The notes: generated by a model from the letters alone, not told the origin. A stretch of DNA of 64,000 nt from Paralichthys olivaceus (GCF_024713975.1 NC_091112.1:15844501-15908500), one strand, 5' to 3'; shown: positions 1 to 13,870, counted from the first letter of the stretch. Numbers and translations are program-made.

Positions 1-575
1 AAAAAAATTGAACTGAACTTAATATGTTGACAAATGCGCTTGTTGTTTCCAGTCACATCCAGTTTCCGGGGCAAAGGAAATGGTTTACAATAAAAGCCAA
101 AGGTTTAAGCTCAAACTGTTTTCATTTCAAGTTTCAATCAGAAACTGAGAAATAGAGGTTTTGGTGAACATTGTTTTTTTTTTTTTTTCATTTAATGCTC
201 AGGTTCCTTTAGAGGGCACCAAAGGTGATAATGGGTAAATGAAAACTTAAATTACTGTAATACTTTTACCATTCTCAACGTTTTGTGTGAAGACCCATTT
301 GTTCGGAACATTTGATTCAGTATGTCTTGTATTCTCGAAGGTATTCTTTGTCAAAAAGCTTACCAATATCCACGAATTGTCCATCAGCTTATACATACAC
401 AAATACTACACAGTTAAAGAAAAAGGAGTAAATATGAAACTACTCCAGCATTTTCATTAATGTATAGATACAGTAGCAGATGAACAGCAGTGTCTTTGTA
501 TTGCCTCTCTGACCCAGCAGTTGTTATATGAGAAAGTGTATGTGTTTGTTTGTGTATGTGTTTGCATCTCCTCAC

Positions 576-3500
576 CTGTGTGCTCCAGCAGGAGGGATCC
601 CGCGGCCCCTGACCGGCATGCCCCCTCGACCCCGGGCCCCGTGCTCCTGGCCTCCGTTCAGGTAGCTCATCTCCATGAACTGCTCCTGGCAGATATCATC
701 CATCATATCCTACACACACACACACACAGGGGGAGAAAATAAAAAAGACATGAGCAAGTATGAGAAACAAGAGCATGTGACATGGGAAAAGTGAAGCCAC
801 GCAGATGAAAAAGAGAGGGAAGAAAAGCACGGAAGGAGGAATGATGAATAAAAGAGTGAGACACAATTACTGAGCAGATCAAAACAAGGCATCCCCCTAA
901 TGGCCAACAGAGCGAGTGGAAGAAAAAGTCTCAGCGCCAGTGAGTCAGAGTGTGAAGAGAGAGGGGGGTCGTGAATGTGGGAGGTTGGAAACCATCCATC
1001 CTCACTCCCCGCCTTCCTGTTCCTCTCCATCATGCACAAAATGTAAATCACTTCTGCCTGCACTTCCTGACAAGTCTGGTATGACTGCATCAGCGGTTAC
1101 CTTATTCTATTTGCAAAAAACAATAAGTTGGTGGTGGATTAGCGTGGCTGCCTGTCGGAGCAGCACAAATCCAGCAACACAATCCGCCGACTTTCTTCAG
1201 GGACCAATCACAAGAGGCACATAGTGACCCAATCAATCCTTTTGCATAAATCAGTCCCTGGACTGGAGTGGTGACAGAGCACTAACAATGGTGAAAGGGA
1301 AAGGTGGATGGAATATGCAGCACATACTGCAGCTTTCAGTTTTTCTCAATGCAACACAAGCAGAAAAACAACTAATGTAATCAGTCAAAAACAATTTGAC
1401 TGATTACAAATTCATCTCCGACAGTAACCGTGTGGCTGCAGTTGCAGTTAATGAGCCAGTGAGGTGGCATATCTTCACCCATCGAGGTATTTAGATTAAT
1501 GAGGTTTCTTTACACGTTACATCTTATGGACGATATTTCGTTTTAAAAAAATTGTCAATGTCGACGCATAAGAAGCTATGCAAATCATTCACACCAGAGC
1601 GAGGCTCTGTTTTTGCATTTACATTTGCAGACAAGCGGGTACACGGGCATAGAAAGGATGAGAGGGAACAGTCGTCAAAGCCTAGTGGAATACCTGAGAA
1701 GTACAGGTAATACATAAAACATTTCTCCAACAAGTCACATCCACCAATTCTCTGAGTCACTCATTAAAATATGTCCTCTTTCAAATGAGGGACATCAAGC
1801 CCAACAGATTAGAGCCTTAAATTCTACAAGTTCTGCTTTTCACATAACATGGCAGAATCAACACTGCAGCTGCTTCATCAGTCAGTTCATCCCGCCTCTG
1901 GTTTTAACTTATTCTTTCTCCTTAAGAACCATCCAGACTAATTAAAAAATGTAAGGCATCTCACAAACCCCCAGGCGAGAGCCATTGTTCCAGCACTATG
2001 GGCTTCAGCCGGGGTTTGACAGCAGATCGGGTTTGGCCCGTGCTCAAGAACCTCTCAGCATAAAACCAATAAAGCCCACATATCTGTCTCGGAGTCGTGC
2101 ATCTCCTGGCTGACTCCTCTCAGTCGCTGAAGAATGAGACTCGGGTAAAGACACAGTGATGGACAGACATGCAGGCGCACCACATGATGGGGTAACCCTG
2201 CTGACACAGTGAAAGCAACCCAATTCCTCCTCTTAAGCTGATTGCTTTACGTGCCTAGACTGTGCCATGGGGTCTGTCTGCTCCAGGTGAACACCCACTC
2301 CATCTCCTCGAGATGTACCGCTGGGACCCCCTCCCAGGGCGGCGTCTAATTCACACCCTGTGACTGCTCACCTTTCTGACAGGTGACCCTTAGTCGCTAA
2401 AAACACTTCATCCAGCAGGATCCCACAAACTTATTTTAAAGCCGTACATGGCATCAATTGATAAGTCATCGAGGAGATAATTAATAAAGTAATTTGAAAT
2501 TCAATCTTTTACATCATTTTTCAAGCAAACATTCCCTGATTCCAACTTCTCCTCATCTTACGTGAATCAGTCCTTTTAGGGTTTTAAGGTATTGATTGGA
2601 AAAAACTCAAGGTATTTGAAAATATCAACATTGACTTAAGGGAATTATATTACTGTAGGGTTTTTCACATGACATTTATAGACCAAACAGCTTGGGAACT
2701 AAACAGCAGGATAATGGATGAGGACAAATTGCAGTTTATATGGTCAAGCAGTCAACTCCACTCTGAACAACTCCTCTTGTCTAAAAGACATTGCTTAAGC
2801 AACCAAAAAAATGGTTGTTAGTTGCAGCTCTTGCTCAGTTCATACAGGCGAGCGGACAAATGAGAACAGACAAAAACAAGCCAACAGCAAATAGGACTCA
2901 CTGGGAACAGGAACTTCTTGACCTCCTCCATGGCGTGTGCCATACGCAGGTAGGCGTCGGGCACGGGGGCGAACACCTCGATGAACACGTGCAGCTCCAT
3001 GGACAAGTGTGCGTACTTGGGCTCGCCGCCTTTTCTCAGCCCCTCCTCCTGAAACAAGCGCACAGGATTTTTCCACAAGTCAAAGAGAGCACGCGGCTAA
3101 CGCAACACAGATTAAACGAATGATTCAAGAACTTATCGTGTTTCATCCGCCTCAGAAGGCATCAGGCATGTGTGTTTCATTCCTTATCTTTATATAGTTT
3201 AATAATCACAAACTGGTGGAGAACAGGTTTCATGGGCTTCCCTAAAGATTCCTGGAACAGCTGCACGGAGCGTAGCTGCCCTTGGCTTTACATTTACGTT
3301 CAGCCGAGCTATCCTACGAGTTGATGCCATCTGGGCTCACTGCCTGCCATCCTTCTCAAGTACAGGCCAGATGTCTTATGGCTTTAAGTGCCTCCTAGGT
3401 TTTTAACATGTGTGTGTGTGTCTGTGTGTGTGTGTGTGTCATACCTTGGTTTTGTCTCTCATGGATCCTTTGCCCAGCACAGAGATTTTGGCTCCAGTCT

Positions 3501-6500
3501 CTTCCTGTAGCCGTTTGATTGTGTTGCCCTGAGGTCCCAAAATCTTCCCCACAAAATTGAACTAATAACAAGACAAAGCGGGGGGGGGGGGGGGGGGGTC
3601 AGCATGACAATCAAAGCAGAGGCCAGTGCATACTGCAGCTCTAAGGAGTAGATTTAACAAAGAAGGTCGACAGGAGCAATTAAGGGCAGTAGTACCGTCA
3701 ATTACTATTTGCTACGATTATCAGAGCACTGAGCCAGAACCAGCCTGTGATCAAAAGCTGCAATCTTTACCTCCTCAATCTTTGAACAATGTAATTACTG
3801 TTTATAAGATGTGTCCTACAATTAGCTATCACTGCCAAACGCATGTAGCAAAAAAAGGCAATTCCTCCGGGAGTTGTAAAGGTGGCTTTTTGTAATCAGA
3901 GTACCCTCAATAGCTTTGTCATTCCTGACACAGAGGACTGATGCGCAAATGAAATCTAAGTCTGGGAGATCAGAGGGCTGTCTTACCAGCACAGACCAGA
4001 CTCCTACATCATATTGATCTGATGCTTGGGAGGGGGCAGCATCTATAGATTTTAATCTTCTTAGAAGTGCTCGGAACAAAAGTAAAATCAAAGTCTAGAA
4101 ACTTTTAACGCCAAAAAAGTAAATTGGATACTTGACGTTACACAGGTTTCAAGAAGCTGCAATAAGAACCTGACCCAATCTGATGAGAAGAAACTTAACA
4201 ACATGCAGATTGAGTCAAGAGTTTGATTCCCTCACGCACACATTGTCCATCATAAATAATAAAGTGGATGAATTTACCTGACAAGACATCATCATTCTGA
4301 ACAGTCTGAACAGAGGAGATCGAATCCACTGAACACAGTATGAATTACACTGAAACATAGATCCATCCTAACTATAGTGATGTTAACATTTCGATCCTTA
4401 CTGTGATATTTTAAAACATATCACCTGTAATTATACGCTGCAGCTTAAAGATTGGGGTTGAGAGGAGTAATTTGAGACTCCACAGAAACCCTGTGGCTTT
4501 GTATAATTGAAACCCGGCTGCAGGATAAATTAAATCAAGAGGGGTTCACGCTGAAAAAGAGGACAGAGAAAAGAAAGACAAATGCGGGGCAGAGGAAGCT
4601 CACCTTCGGGTACTGTTTGACTGGTATGAGCACTCGTTCCTTAAGTTTGATGTTCTTTGTTGTGAAAAGGTCCAGGTATGTTTCTGCCTCCTTTTTAGTC
4701 TCGCCTTTCTGGATTCTATCAATTTCTAGAAGGAGGTAGAGGTATTGTTTCAGGCAAAGCATTCATGCAGTCTAACAGGATGCAGAGACAGCACATCATC
4801 CTCATCAGGTGGATTCATATGAGGGAAGTTAGCAGTGATTTGGGTGATTTATGGTGAAAACCATGGAGTCGTCTATGATACAATAATAGATGTTATCATT
4901 TTAGACCTCTGTTGTAATATATCCATTGCAGTTCTTTGAATATTAAACATCTTAAAAAGACGCGTCCGCTTTACTGTCCACGTTTTGCTGTTTTTAACAT
5001 TATCTTGATTTCTACAAGCCGACAAATCACCAAATCAATATTAACTGAACTCCCAAACAACACTGCTCGCAGATAAATAATGAGATGATAACAGAATTTA
5101 AGCAACAAGTTTCATTTTGCAATTTTTTTGTGATCTTGGCAACACAGAACAGAGCTAGAGTTTGTTTACTCTTCTGAAAATCCATTAACCATTGCAGCAA
5201 AAAATACAAACTCTGGTTGCAGCTTGGTCCACGTGGGGATCTGTTGCTCATCTGCAACTGCTGTCATTTTTAACCGAATATCTTTTGGTTTGGAACATTT
5301 GAAGACTCATTCTGAGGTTTAAGAACTCGGGAGATGTTTTTCACCAAGTGGCCCTTCACACACACCAAAGATTGTGATAAATAATGATCAGATTAATCAA
5401 TCCTACACCTTCCTGTCACGGCAGCAACTGCAACCATCTCAAACCACCTCCTCTCTCCTGGTCATGACAACCCCTGAGCCTGCAGTGTGCAAACATGTCA
5501 AATACACCGCAGTCTACCAGCTGCAGGTTTTAAGAGGAGAGAGTGTGGAGGAACCTAACTGAATGTTTAACTGAGGGAAGCCACAACACACACACCGCAC
5601 ACTGACACACTTTCTTACTCTCAAGTTCAGAGATATCGCACATCCTGTCACACAAACTCAATGTTTAACAGAAGGAACCGGAGATACTCTAGATGAGCAG
5701 CAGACATGCAGTAGCTGGCAGTAAATGACTCAGAGCCACTGAAAGGGCACAAGGCCAACAACACAGACATTTACTAAATATTCACTTCAAGGATTTTTAT
5801 TTGTCACATGCACAGAGATACAAGGTAAAGTGCTCCTGGAGATCAACAATAAAAGACGACTTAGCACATAAATTAACAAGAAACCCCTCTCCTTCAGTTT
5901 TTAATCCATTGGACTTGGTGTCCACAGCTTGTAATCTCCTGATGCTTTGTGTATTTATAGACACGTGTGGCTGCTTTTACCCATCATCCCACAATGCCAT
6001 TTACAGGAGGTAAATGTCTTGGTATTAACAGTGCTGCTCCTCTATAAATGCATTATTAATAATACTGGTACGGCATGTACAATATGCTGAATGGCACAGA
6101 CAGCATTTTCTTTTTGCTACAAGTCTGCATCCTCCTGCTCACGGACACTTCAGCAGCGAGGGCCAGGGGGTCTCCGTCCCGCCGCCGCCTCGCAGCAGCA
6201 CTGACCTCCGGGCCCAGGGCGCAGAAACTGGCGCACATTTACGACGCTTATACCTTACACACAATTTCATTGAATTATAAGATTTGATTATAAGCCTGCC
6301 TCCACGTTACTGAACAGATGCTCCAGAGGAAACGGAAATTAATCCGAACATCAGAAAGTGCGTCTCATCCTGTGGCGCTGCAGCTTCAGGCTGTTTACTC
6401 TTCCACATACTAGTCATTGGCATCTAACTAACTCCTGCACGTCTCTCTCTCTCTCACACACACACACACTGATATGATCACTGTGACGTGAAGGCGCTCA

Positions 6501-6753
6501 TCGTCAGGGTGGCCGCTGCCGGGGCAGTGAGTCCACGTCCCGTCCACCAACACATGGCGCTCAGCGCGTGGGGAGGTGTGCGTAAAGAGGTGCGCGCAGA
6601 GCCAAATGCCCTGCGAGAGTGATGGTGAAAAATAAGACACCGCGAAACAACCACTTTACCTGCGTTTAAAAGTTTCATGGCGTGCGTAAACGACGAGTCC
6701 AGACTGTCCTTCTCCGCCAGCAGCTCGGGGAGGTACTTGTCGTCGTTCTCCAT
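576..6753 (-). CDS. khdrbs1: khdrbs1 (Sam68-like STAR/KH RNA-binding protein), 5' part, 3' end off the window
   Basis: Coding exons on the minus strand are 6753-6660, 4725-4604, 3561-3445, 3048-2902 and 709-576. All have GT/AG borders and keep frame, giving residues 1-204. Family knowledge: STAR proteins bind U/A-rich RNA in the nucleus, regulate splicing and act as signalling adaptors. Seen: a QUA1-type start ([14 protein letters not shown]), then a KH domain from about residue 60 with the GPQG loop at 81-84 and GKGSMRDK following. QUA2 follows ([22 protein letters not shown]), then the first RG box (GARGRGG, VRGRG). The KH and QUA2 wording matches Sam68 rather than SLM1/SLM2. The ATG at 6753 is chosen because the upstream frame stays open to a stop near 6856 without another ATG. 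Mammalian Sam68 has about 95 extra N-terminal residues, absent here. The RG/proline-rich and tyrosine-rich C-terminus lies left of base 1. Whether this is the a or b fish copy is unresolved. Introns hold no other gene. Confidence 0.93.
3411..3439. repeat. (TG)n microsatellite in khdrbs1 intron 3
   Basis: An imperfect TG repeat interrupted by one C. It lies a few bases past the splice donor of the 3561-3445 exon on the minus strand, so it forms the start of that intron. Confidence 0.85.
3580..3598. repeat. Poly-G run in khdrbs1 intron 2
   Basis: Nineteen consecutive G on the plus strand (C on the transcribed sense), about 20 bases upstream of the splice acceptor at 3561. It forms part of the pyrimidine-rich tract before that exon. 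Run length is likely to vary between individuals and to be error-prone in assembly. Confidence 0.85.
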
Positions 6754-7190
6754 TTTGAGTTTAGACACTGGGGGGGAGGTCAGTCTCGGTGCGAAGAAAA
6801 GAGAAAGCGTGAAAAAAAAGCCCCAACAATGACAGAAAAAAAAGAAGTAGTCCAGTTATGTAACTACGGAGTGCCGCGTATCCTCTGTGCGGACTGCGCT
6901 GAGCATGTGGCGACCGGACGGATGTTTATTCTGCGTGATACGAGTCCGCTACTCTGCGGTGGCTTGTGGTTTCCAGAGCGGCTGGCTCCGTTGTTCTCAG
7001 CAGCGATGGCTGAATGGGACTGTGAGAACAAAAGCGGAGAGAGAGACTAGTGGGGGAATAATCATCGGAGTCAAGCCGACGGAAGTGAGCTCAGAAGGAC
7101 GTAGCTGTCCGGACTGACGCCGCCTACCGTGCGCTCCGCTCTCCCGTGTGGATGCGCCGCCTCCAGTGGAGATAACCCTCACTCTGATTT
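6754..7190 (-). promoter_or_regulatory. khdrbs1: khdrbs1 5' UTR and likely CpG-rich promoter
   Basis: This stretch lies directly upstream of the khdrbs1 start codon and is richer in CpG than the DNA beyond about 7200, most clearly at 6880-7170. No TATA box stands out. The transcription start cannot be placed from sequence alone; the position is inferred from the start codon and base composition. Confidence 0.5.
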
Positions 7191-7199
7191 ACGATAGCG

Positions 7200-8920
7200 G
7201 TGATATGGTCACATATGGAATTTATGGTAATACGGTGGCACTATATTACACTGCTATAGGCAGTTATATCTCCCATGTGATGTCTCAATCTGTATTGGAT
7301 TAGAGGTGTTGAAGATAAAAATGAACTACTAAGTTACACATGTGTTATGGTGAACAGCAAGTGAATGTGCATTATTTATAAAAAAAAAAGGGATTTTTCA
7401 TGTATTCATATATTTAATAAGAGTGCAGGTAATGTCAGATTTATTGTATCACTAATACCAAGTGATTACGTTGTATTAATGTCACTATCTTCATCACAGA
7501 GTGGCTATTAATTAGAAACATATCTCAAAAGTGAAATTACTAGAATGTACATGACTGTAAACAGTATAGATAGATAGATAGGACTATACTGGACTATACC
7601 ATATGCATTGAGTTGTTGTACTGCAGTGTAAGACATTTTCATAACAACTATTTTGTGTAAATGTGATAATAATGGGGACACATCTTCAGTATTTAATTTG
7701 TCATTATGATTTCAGCTCTGAATGCATTCCCTGAAGTTGTTGCACTTTCATTTCAGGTTCTTTACTGCCCCTTGGTGGCAGTGCTAATCACGACAAAGCA
7801 GTGCACTGCTGAAACAGGAACTGGGTCCACAGGAAGAAACCTGTTCTTAATGCTGCCTCCCATCTTCCTCGTGGCTTCGATTGATTCTCCAAACACTCAT
7901 GTGCAAGTGAGAAGCGCAGTGAAGAGAATGTGTGGGATTGATTTCTCAGATTCGGTAATGAACCTGTCATGTCAGTGAGTGGAGCATGAGGGGTCAGAGG
8001 TCAGAGCTGGCCTCATACATACAAAGCAAGAGCAGTTCCCTGTGTATAGGGTCTATAAGCACATACAGTGGTATGCAGAATCTGCAGACGGATGCTCTTT
8101 GAACAAACAGCAAAAACTGCAGATCATTTGTCAGTTCGCCGCCGGAGTGAAAACTATTACGATCGACCGCAGGTGTACCCAGGCATGCATCTGCTCAAAA
8201 CAAATGAAGGCAAAAATTGTCTGCAATAAACACTTATGGGAGGCCGAAGACCCGCTCTAACTATCAGCGTTCAGCATGATCTATCTCTGACCATTACAGT
8301 GTTATTAGTGTTGGGGGTTGCAAGGTTGTCCTGACTCTGCTTGTCATTGACAGAATGGATAGCCTGTGAGCTGAATTTCAATTGGCTCATAAAAGGAAGA
8401 GTTACTTCTCTTGGCAGGTGGAGGAGTTCCAATTCGATAGCTCGCACTCTTGCCTTCTGCTTGTGTGGACTTCCCCTGTCCCCTAACATACAGAGCCACA
8501 GTCTGGGGTAAACAGGGGCAGATGGAAGGGGGTAAACACTGGGGTTAGGCTTGTAAAAGGCACTGCAGCTGAAGATCTTTGCATCCGACCATTTTTGCAC
8601 GCCCGACATAGTCCAACAAATTTTAAGGATTCTGTGTTCCCCCAGAGTTTCATCCTTGTTAGAGCAGAGGAGCCTGCAAAATGGCACATCAAGCATCATG
8701 GGACTCTGAAGGTGCACTAAAAGTCAAACAAATGAAACTGTTTTCTACTCCTTATGGCAGATTTCACTGCAATTTTTAGAAACTGCAGTATAACAAGATA
8801 TAGAGTCTGCAGCCTAATCAGTGGCTCTGAGTGGCTGTACTTACACCACGGTGCTTTGACTTCAATCGGAATTCTAATATGCTCAAAAGGACAATGCTAA
8901 TATGGTGGTGTTTAACAGGT
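7200..8920. other. Intergenic, no gene seen
   Basis: A/T-rich sequence upstream of khdrbs1. The ORFs present are short, lack recognisable domains and show no splice context linking them. A short TAGA run lies at 7568-7580. Nothing else can be supported. Confidence 0.6.
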
Positions 8921-8924
8921 ATAA

Positions 8925-9345
8925 TCATAGCCTGTATATAAAGATGGACGACATTAAAAGTCATCATCAAAAGTGAAGCCAAATCATCTTGATTGATCCC
9001 TGGTCATTGGCTGCAGTACAGGATATAAACCCTGTCTCCTCCATGTTAGTGAATTGAACAAGGGCCAAACAATAAAGTCAATTTAAACATTTTGGTTTCT
9101 GTCATTTTAAGTCGGTAGTTTTTATCACAGATGCTATGAAATGATGAGACGTACTCATAATCAGTCGAGCATGTGTTTGAGAGGACCTTGTTAACGCAGC
9201 TCCACAGCACGATCAGTACTGGCTTCTGGCTCCAAATGACATCAAGAGTGCAAGATGGCTTTATGCGTATCCAGGATATCACGGCCTCACTTTTGTAGAA
9301 TGGGAGGAAGTGAAGTCCCTCATCTTTGTAGGTATATTGTTTAAC
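8925..9345. repeat. Interspersed repeat of a type common in teleosts
   Basis: Contains the phrases CTGTATATAAAGATGGACGAC, GGCTGCAGTACAGG and ATGTTAGTGAATTG in order, and ends with CACTTTTGTAGAATGGGAGG. I recognise this string set as a dispersed non-coding element found many times in teleost genomes. Its family name and exact borders need a repeat library. No coding capacity is seen. Confidence 0.5.
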
Positions 9346-10180
9346 ATGTTGACCATCTTAGTTTTGTCGGGTAGCATGCTACAATTTGCCAATTCGCACT
9401 TGACACATGTATGACTTTCATCCGACGTCAAAGTTTTTGGGACAGGTTTGATTTACTGCATTTTTTGTATCTGCCAAAGTTATTTTAGAGAAATGTTTGA
9501 GCACTCAGAGCCAGACAAAAAATCTGGCATTTGATTTAAGATGTTACACTGAGATTTCCCTGTTTGTGGTTTGTGCCCTGATGCACTGATGATGGCTGAT
9601 AACATTTAAGCCTATAGTGTGTGTGTGTGTGTGTGTGCCTGTGTGGATGTGTCTTTGTGTGTGTGTTTGTGTCCTTACCTGCCAGACGTTGCTCATGATC
9701 AATTGGATTACAGGAATATGCTTTCTCCTTTTAAATGTGTGGTCTCAGTACTGCAGCTCATCAAACTGGACCACTGACATCCTGAAATAGACTTAAAGGC
9801 AAACAGGATAACTTTGCAGCTCCTTAATCAGAATATGATATTTCTGTTTGTTACAGACGGCTTCTCAGGATTGGATGGGCCCACTAGTTTTCTTCTTAGA
9901 AGTGAGAGGACCACAAAATCATCCTCACTGCTCGACTCAATTTTATCTCCTACTGCGACTACTACTGCTTAAATGAGTAGAATCATAAAACAAATTGAAC
10001 TTAGTGGGCAAGGTTTCTGTGTGTAAGGATTTTTATTGGATGATGGTTTTAAAAAATCCATAAAAGAAAGACTTAGTTAGTAAAGAGTTAGTTTGCAGAG
10101 ACCTTAAGGTTGAGTTTTCAGGTATTGCATTGTAATTGAAATACTTAAAGAAAATTCCTATTTTGACTACTTCTTCTACT
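9346..10180. other. Intergenic, no gene seen
   Basis: Unremarkable A/T-rich sequence with a (GT)n microsatellite at about 9617-9637. No ORF, splice pattern or RNA structure could be supported. Confidence 0.55.
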
Positions 10181-10520
10181 AATGGCATCATTTTTGATGA
10201 TTATTCTGGATACGTTAACGTTTTTACCCTGCTGATGAAGCTACAGGAAAGGCCAAGAGATCACTAAAGTCAATAGATTTGAATTCTGTGGGGATCATCT
10301 CCACAAAAAACCCTAGACATTTTACCAACCTCATTTTGGTGTTTTTGCTATATTTTCAAGAGCTCATCATTGTGAGTTGGATTCATGCTCCAGGAACAAT
10401 GACAGCCTGCAGAAAATATCACAGCAATTCATTTATTAAGCCTAATTGTTGAGAGATCTCAGTCTTTACTGGTGTAGTCAAAGTGGTGAACCAAGTGACC
10501 GATCCTGCCATCTTACACTG
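10180..10520. repeat. Degenerate interspersed repeat
   Basis: Ends with the characteristic run CAGCAATTCATTTATTAAG, then TTGTTGAGAGATCTCAGTCT and AAAGTGGTGAACCAAGTGACCG. This resembles a widespread teleost dispersed repeat whose consensus reads 'cagtctggaccaaagtggtggaccgaccgacc'. The copy is diverged and its borders are approximate. Confidence 0.45.
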
Positions 10521-12787
10521 CTACAGAATATTTGTTTCTGCTCAGACATCTGACATGAAAATAATCAAAATAATAAATAAATAAATGCATATTTACTTAA
10601 TGTGATCATTTCAAGGCACAAAAAAGTGGCATCTGGACCTCTCTCATCCCTACAGTGTATTTCTGCAATCCGATATCAGTTGGCAATAGTAAACAGAAAA
10701 TACAGTTCAAATGAAAGTTGTCAGCAGACAAACAAAAGGAGAATCTGAATTTGTAAGCTTAAATCCCACACACCATCAGTGGAGGGTTTTCCTGTCCTCG
10801 CACGGTTGAGAGAGATGGCTGGGTTCAGTCCGAGGGTCACACTCAGTTTAGCATTGCTACGAGGCCAGGGAAACCTTTTTTTCCCCTTGAAAGCTTTCAC
10901 AACTGTCACACTTGCTTAGGTCTGTAACACCACCCCACCCACACCCCCTTCTTACTCCATCTCCTCCTCTTCCCACACTCCTGCACTTCCTATTGCTTTC
11001 TCCCTCATCAGCCACTCAACACAGAAAACAAGCTCACCCTTCATCCCATCCCCCAGATGCTCTCTCTGTCCCAGGCATCATTATCAGTGTTGATAATCAA
11101 TAATCATTTGGATTTTGATGACTATCTCTCTGGCTCTCAATGTGAACTGGAAAGTAAAGACGTTGTGTTGCAAGAGTCTGATTCCACAACTCAGAGGAGT
11201 TCTTGGAAAAGCCATTAGTGTGGGCACTTATATATTCTGCTGGTACTGCAAAAACAGGAGTTTTTGGACTCAGCTGCCAAAAACGTTCATTTACCTTCTT
11301 AATAAACCAGAAAGGTAAAAAAGAAAAACATGGCAGGTCAATAAATAAGTAATTTGACATTTCAGGTTGAAAAAGTGAGAACATGCTGATAGATATGGAA
11401 CAAAATATGGTGAGACTAATATAAATATAATATAAATATGCACTTGGAAGACAAGCTAACACTTTGTCATAGACTATGTTGATCGTAAGTGTCATGGTTA
11501 CACACGCACATACCCACAGCATTTCCTGTTTCATGTTTTATGTCACTTCCTGTCTTACTTTGATACTCACGCTCGTCTCTGTCTCTTTAGGTAACTTCCT
11601 GTCCCGCTAATTACCGTCCCCTTTCTAATTTGTTTCAGCTGAGTCTAGTTAACTTCAGTCAGTATATATGCGTCTCCCACTGTCCTGTGCCAGTTGGTCT
11701 TGTCCGTAGCTTACCAGTGGTTTTTCCAAGTCTTGTCTCATGTTTTTTTGACCACGGTTTTCAGATTCAGCGACCCAGATATTTTAAACATAAGCAAAGA
11801 CCAAACCACAGCGACAAAAAGATGGTGGCATAACACAACCAACACAACAAAACTGAGATAATGATGTTACTTAGTGTCTTGATTGATGTGTAAATTGGCA
11901 ACTGTAGCCTTAACAGGTTAATAGTTGTGTTTTCTCTGTAAGTGTGTTTCTGTGTTTTTCTGTGTTTGTTACTGAACACTGTTATTTAAACACTAATATT
12001 TACTGTACTTCAACATCACTTGGTGTGCACTCAATGTTCCATCAGATACCTTCACACCATGATATTGTCTTATATGTGTGTGACTGGTGTTATTTGTGCT
12101 GGAAATAAGTAGGCTATTCAGAGACCAGAGAGCAGAGGCCTGACTGAAGCTGTTTACCCACACTCAAGGATTTCATCCAGTGTTTTCTCTGAGTGCAGTT
12201 ATTATTATTCTGTCTCTTTGAGTGTGTGTGAATGTGTGTGTTTGTGTGGTGGGCACTTGTGTGTGATGATTTATTTAGAACATGCTTTACACTGTGGGGG
12301 CCTTCCCTCTCTCCTTCCTGCTTTCATCAAACTCAAATGAAAAGTCAATAAGGTCTTTATAGACACATATATATCATCACATAATGCCCAGAGGCTTGTT
12401 ATATTTTTATATCCAGTGTTACCTCCGAGAGATCATTCCGGTAACAGTTTGGATTCAACCCTGGCTCCACGTCTTCAATAAGCAAACAGAAAAGAGGCTG
12501 TGGGACATATTTATTCTCTCAGACAGGACTGTTGTGCCAAACATGCACCGAGTGAAGATTTCATTGTGTTGTAGACACATTTCAGCTGGAGTTTACTAGT
12601 CTCTCTTGTATGTTTTCTTCAGTTTTTAATGGAGTGGGCCGTTGCAACACTTACAGCCCCAGTGTGTAGGGTTTTTTGGGGGTATTTTGTCTTATTTTTT
12701 TGTCTTATTAAGTTGATATGACGTCAAAAATTGTCGTAGGCAGAAAAATAAGATTATTCAGTTGTGGTGTTTTCAATTTACTCTCTG
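10521..12787. other. Intergenic, no gene seen
   Basis: Contains a C/T-rich stretch at 10915-11060. The segment at about 11536-11780 is rich in CTTCCTGTC-type words and resembles a decayed dispersed element, but I cannot name it. No exon-like signal was found. Confidence 0.5.
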
Positions 12788-13106
12788 TGCTTGATTCGAG
12801 GGGGCTGGTGCAGTGTTGCCTGACAGCAAAAAGTTTCCTGGTTAAAATCCCGGTTCTGTGTGGAGTTTGCAAGTTGTCCGTGTGTGCATGGGTTTTTTCT
12901 CCAGGTACTCCGGCTTCCTCCCACCGTCCAAACATATGTAGGTTGGGTTGATGAGGCTGATTGGAGACTTGAAACATAGGTGTGAATGGTTGTGTCTCTG
13001 TATGCTGACCTTGTGTACACCACCTCTCATCCAATGTCAGCAGGGACCGACTCCAGCTCCCCTTGTGACCCTCAGAGGATAAGTGGTATAGATAATGGAT
13101 GGATGG
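12788..13106. repeat. Interspersed repeat ending in ATGGATGG
   Basis: Contains TGTGTGGAGTTTGCAAGTTG, TCCGGCTTCCTCCCACCGTC, GTGTGAATGGTTGTGTCTCT and a terminal GATAATGGATGGATGG. This ordered set matches a very common teleost repeat. The copy is moderately diverged. It has no coding capacity; the short ORFs inside it are incidental. Confidence 0.65.
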
Positions 13107-13868
13107 GATGGCCAAAGTTGGGCATTTGACAGATGACTATATTATATATAGATAATCCTGGGTAACAGGTCGAATACTGAACTTTGAGGATGCAGGACAA
13201 TCTCCCCAAACAATGTCTTACAAACAAGGCACCATTAGTGTTCTTTGTCATCTTCAAAGACTCATCATCACCATCATTCTATTTGTGTCCTCTTTTTGAG
13301 CTCATCACTCAGCTGTGGGTTCAGCTCCCTCTTACCCACAACAGGCGGACTGTCCTGGACAAAAGCGGAGACTCTGCTGGCTCAGTCACAGCGCAGCCTC
13401 GGCTCATCGCAGCCTATTCGACATGTCAGACCGTGGTCTCTCCTGCCTGACTCTGCTGAAAAGGGTCTAGAAAGCACAAATACTAGAAATAATCTCTGAA
13501 AGCAAGAGGGGATTTATCATTGGTTTAAGGCTCTTGCAATTAGAAATGCATCCAGGCCTTCAAAGGCTTGTTGCAGGAGATCTGAGCCCTTTCTTAGCCG
13601 TTAAAGCCCTGTAAAGAAATGTCATGAGGGCTGATATTCAACCCCCCCCCCAGCCTTTAACCTGCTTTCTACCTTCAGGGTATTTATGAAAATTCATCGG
13701 TAACTCACCCCACATTCCGTTTTAAAATGGTTGTAAATGATATATACCTGTCTTCATACTGCCTCTTCAAAGCCACTAGCCTATTCTTTTAAGATAAAAT
13801 AGAGAAGAGGAGAGGAGTGGAGAAATCCTGCCTTTGAGCTTCTTTTCAGGGTTCACTTTGATCGCTGT

Positions 13869-13870
<2 letters not shown>
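13107..13870. other. Intergenic, no gene seen
   Basis: Single-copy-looking sequence between a dispersed repeat and the first long GT tract. No supportable gene, RNA or regulatory site. Confidence 0.5.

Noticed and set aside
6056-6287. GC-rich ORFs on both strands in khdrbs1 intron 1
   Set aside because: Short, mutually overlapping, and the khdrbs1 exons join perfectly without them. Perhaps only a small CpG-rich patch.
7979-8260. 93-codon plus-strand ORF upstream of khdrbs1
   Set aside because: No domain, no promoter or partner exon, and no recognisable homologue.
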